From the NCBI RefSeq assembly GCF_004104055.1, contig NZ_QOVJ01000011.1:1-64000 (forward strand): a stretch of DNA of 64,000 nucleotides, written 5' to 3'. Both the position numbers and the translations under genes were made by a program. This DNA is from Leeuwenhoekiella aestuarii (GTDB lineage Bacteria > Bacteroidota > Bacteroidia > Flavobacteriales > Flavobacteriaceae). The notes under the pieces were generated by a model, which was not told the origin of the DNA, did not search any database, and worked only from the letters and a program-made list of their open reading frames with translations. Of the stretch, positions 62,884 to 64,000 are shown piece by piece. Position 1 is the first letter of the stretch, and every line of letters starts with the position of its first letter.

Positions 62884-63915
62884 ATGAAAACAATTTTTAA
62901 ATTTTTAATTCTAATTATTATGAGTACAAATGTAAATGCACAAGTAAAAAATTATGCAACAGATTCAAATTTGGATCAAGGAACAAAAGGATTTTTAAAA
63001 GTTTTGAACTCTTCAGGTGGACCTGCGTTAGAAACTTTATCAAAGGAAGACGCTCGTCAAGTATTAATTGGCGCACAAGCCTCAGTAGTGGTTGATTTAT
63101 CAGGAATTGAAGAATCGGAAAAGACAATTAACGCCGATGGGTATGAAATCAAACTTAACATTGTAAGACCAGAAGGCGTAAAAGAAGCGTTACCTGTTTT
63201 TATGTTCATTCATGGTGGTGGATGGATTTTAGGAGACTACCCAACTCATCAGCGATTGGTTAGAGATTTAGTAGTACGTTCTGGAGCTGTAGCTGTTTTT
63301 GTTAATTATACACCATCACCAGAGGCGCAATATCCAAGCGCTATTAATGAAATTTACGCAGCTACCAAATGGGTTTATCAAAATAGTTCTGAAATTAATG
63401 TAGATGGAAACAGACTGGCGATTGTTGGAAACAGCGTTGGCGGAAATATGAGTGCTGTTACAGCGCTTAGAGCTAAAGACGATGCTGATTTAGATATCAA
63501 AGCGCAAATTCTACTTTGGCCGGTAACTGACGCTACTTTTTCCCAAGAATCATACAAATCTTATGCAAAAGATAGATTCCTTACTACCAATATTATGAAA
63601 TGGATGTGGGATCAATACACTACTGATGCCAAAGAACGTGCTTCAATTTATGCATCACCTTTGCAAGCAAGCATTGACCAGCTTAAAGGATTAGCTCCAG
63701 CTGTAATAGTAGTAGCTGAAAATGATATACTAAGAGATGAAGCAGAAGCATATGGAAGAAAGCTCGACCAAGCTGGTGTTGAAGTTAGTACGGTTCGCTT
63801 TAATGGAACCATTCACGATTTTGGATTACTTAATGTTCTCGCATATTTGCCATCAACTCAAAATATGCTTGATTTTGCGGGGAATCAAATCAAAAAATAT
63901 TTAAATCAGGAATAG
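62884..63915 (+). CDS. exported alpha/beta hydrolase (HSL/esterase type)
   Basis: A 343-residue protein with a signal peptide (about 1-20, NVNAQ). The oxyanion motif HGGGW is at 110-114, the nucleophile Ser184 is in GNSVGG (GDSAGG in most relatives), and the acid and His lie in VVAENDILRDEAE and GTIHDFG. It is a carboxylesterase of the hormone-sensitive-lipase family acting in the periplasm or outside. Divergent from the OxyR-like gene. Substrate unknown. Confidence 0.92.
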   Translation: MKTIFKFLILIIMSTNVNAQVKNYATDSNLDQGTKGFLKVLNSSGGPALETLSKEDARQVLIGAQASVVVDLSGIEESEKTINADGYEIKLNIVRPEGVKEALPVFMFIHGGGWILGDYPTHQRLVRDLVVRSGAVAVFVNYTPSPEAQYPSAINEIYAATKWVYQNSSEINVDGNRLAIVGNSVGGNMSAVTALRAKDDADLDIKAQILLWPVTDATFSQESYKSYAKDRFLTTNIMKWMWDQYTTDAKERASIYASPLQASIDQLKGLAPAVIVVAENDILRDEAEAYGRKLDQAGVEVSTVRFNGTIHDFGLLNVLAYLPSTQNMLDFAGNQIKKYLNQE

Positions 63916-63951
63916 AAAATGGTTCCAAACCAGTAATAAATCTTTTTATAG

Positions 63952-63982
63952 AAGCTCAGCATTGTTTGTCATTGTTGAGCTT
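63952..63982 (+). terminator. possible terminator after the esterase
   Basis: AAGCTCA (63952-63958) pairs with TGAGCTT (63976-63982), extendable by two or three pairs including a G-T. The T run after it is weak, and the window ends soon after. Confidence 0.45.
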
Positions 63983-64000
63983 AATTGCGAACAATAAGTT

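Overview
The window looks like a chromosomal segment from a marine or soil Flavobacteriaceae-type member of the Bacteroidota. The evidence is a SusC/SusD pair under an ECF sigma/FecR pair, DUF4843, DUF4625 and PKD-like lipoproteins, DUF4369-TlpA thioredoxins, a DinB/short-DnaE polymerase pair, many AraC regulators and low-GC coding sequence with AT-rich gaps. No rRNA, tRNA or CRISPR array was recognised. Genus and species cannot be assigned from this sequence alone.

Region 1 (about 0.25-18 kb, all minus strand) is an envelope uptake and redox block. An ECF sigma factor and its FecR partner precede a SusC/SusD operon with DUF4843 and PKD-like lipoproteins and a TlpA/DUF4369 thioredoxin. Next come the last 27 codons of a vanished second SusD, a strong terminator, a TPR-TlpA thioredoxin, a stand-alone DsbD alpha domain, a DsbD and an M16 peptidase. 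The DsbD alpha domain has lost both redox cysteines, while the stand-alone copy keeps them.

Region 2 (about 18.5-43.5 kb) is an accessory archipelago. It holds seven short-chain dehydrogenases (SDRs), most paired with an AraC regulator (six AraC genes in all, four of them close paralogues), and two Crp/Fnr regulators. It also holds small detoxification-type proteins (tautomerase, Atu4866 family, SnoaL-like, DUF3861, RidA) and a Cys-nucleophile hydrolase. The SOS-type pair dinB-dnaE2 and broken IS3 and IS110 transposases interrupt it. This suggests repeated gain of reactive-aldehyde or quinone stress modules; that role is inferred.

Region 3 (about 43.5-53 kb) is full of decay. It contains three copies of an intergenic repeat, a DMT transporter split by one stop, a nonsense-interrupted BLUF photoreceptor gene, an IS110 tail and a frameshifted Fur/Zur gene. 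Two parallel modules of ECF sigma factor, four-helix membrane protein and alpha/beta hydrolase lie among them.

Region 4 (53-59.7 kb, plus strand) is probably a zinc-acquisition operon. Three phased palindromes (GCAACA-n-TGTTGC type) precede a small CxxCH exported protein, a ZnuD-like TonB receptor, three DUF4625 lipoproteins, two of them His-rich, and an AztD-like beta-propeller lipoprotein, closed by an intrinsic terminator. Region 5 (60-64 kb) holds a VOC protein with a WYL regulator, then an OxyR-like LysR regulator (Cys199 and Cys208) divergent from a secreted esterase.
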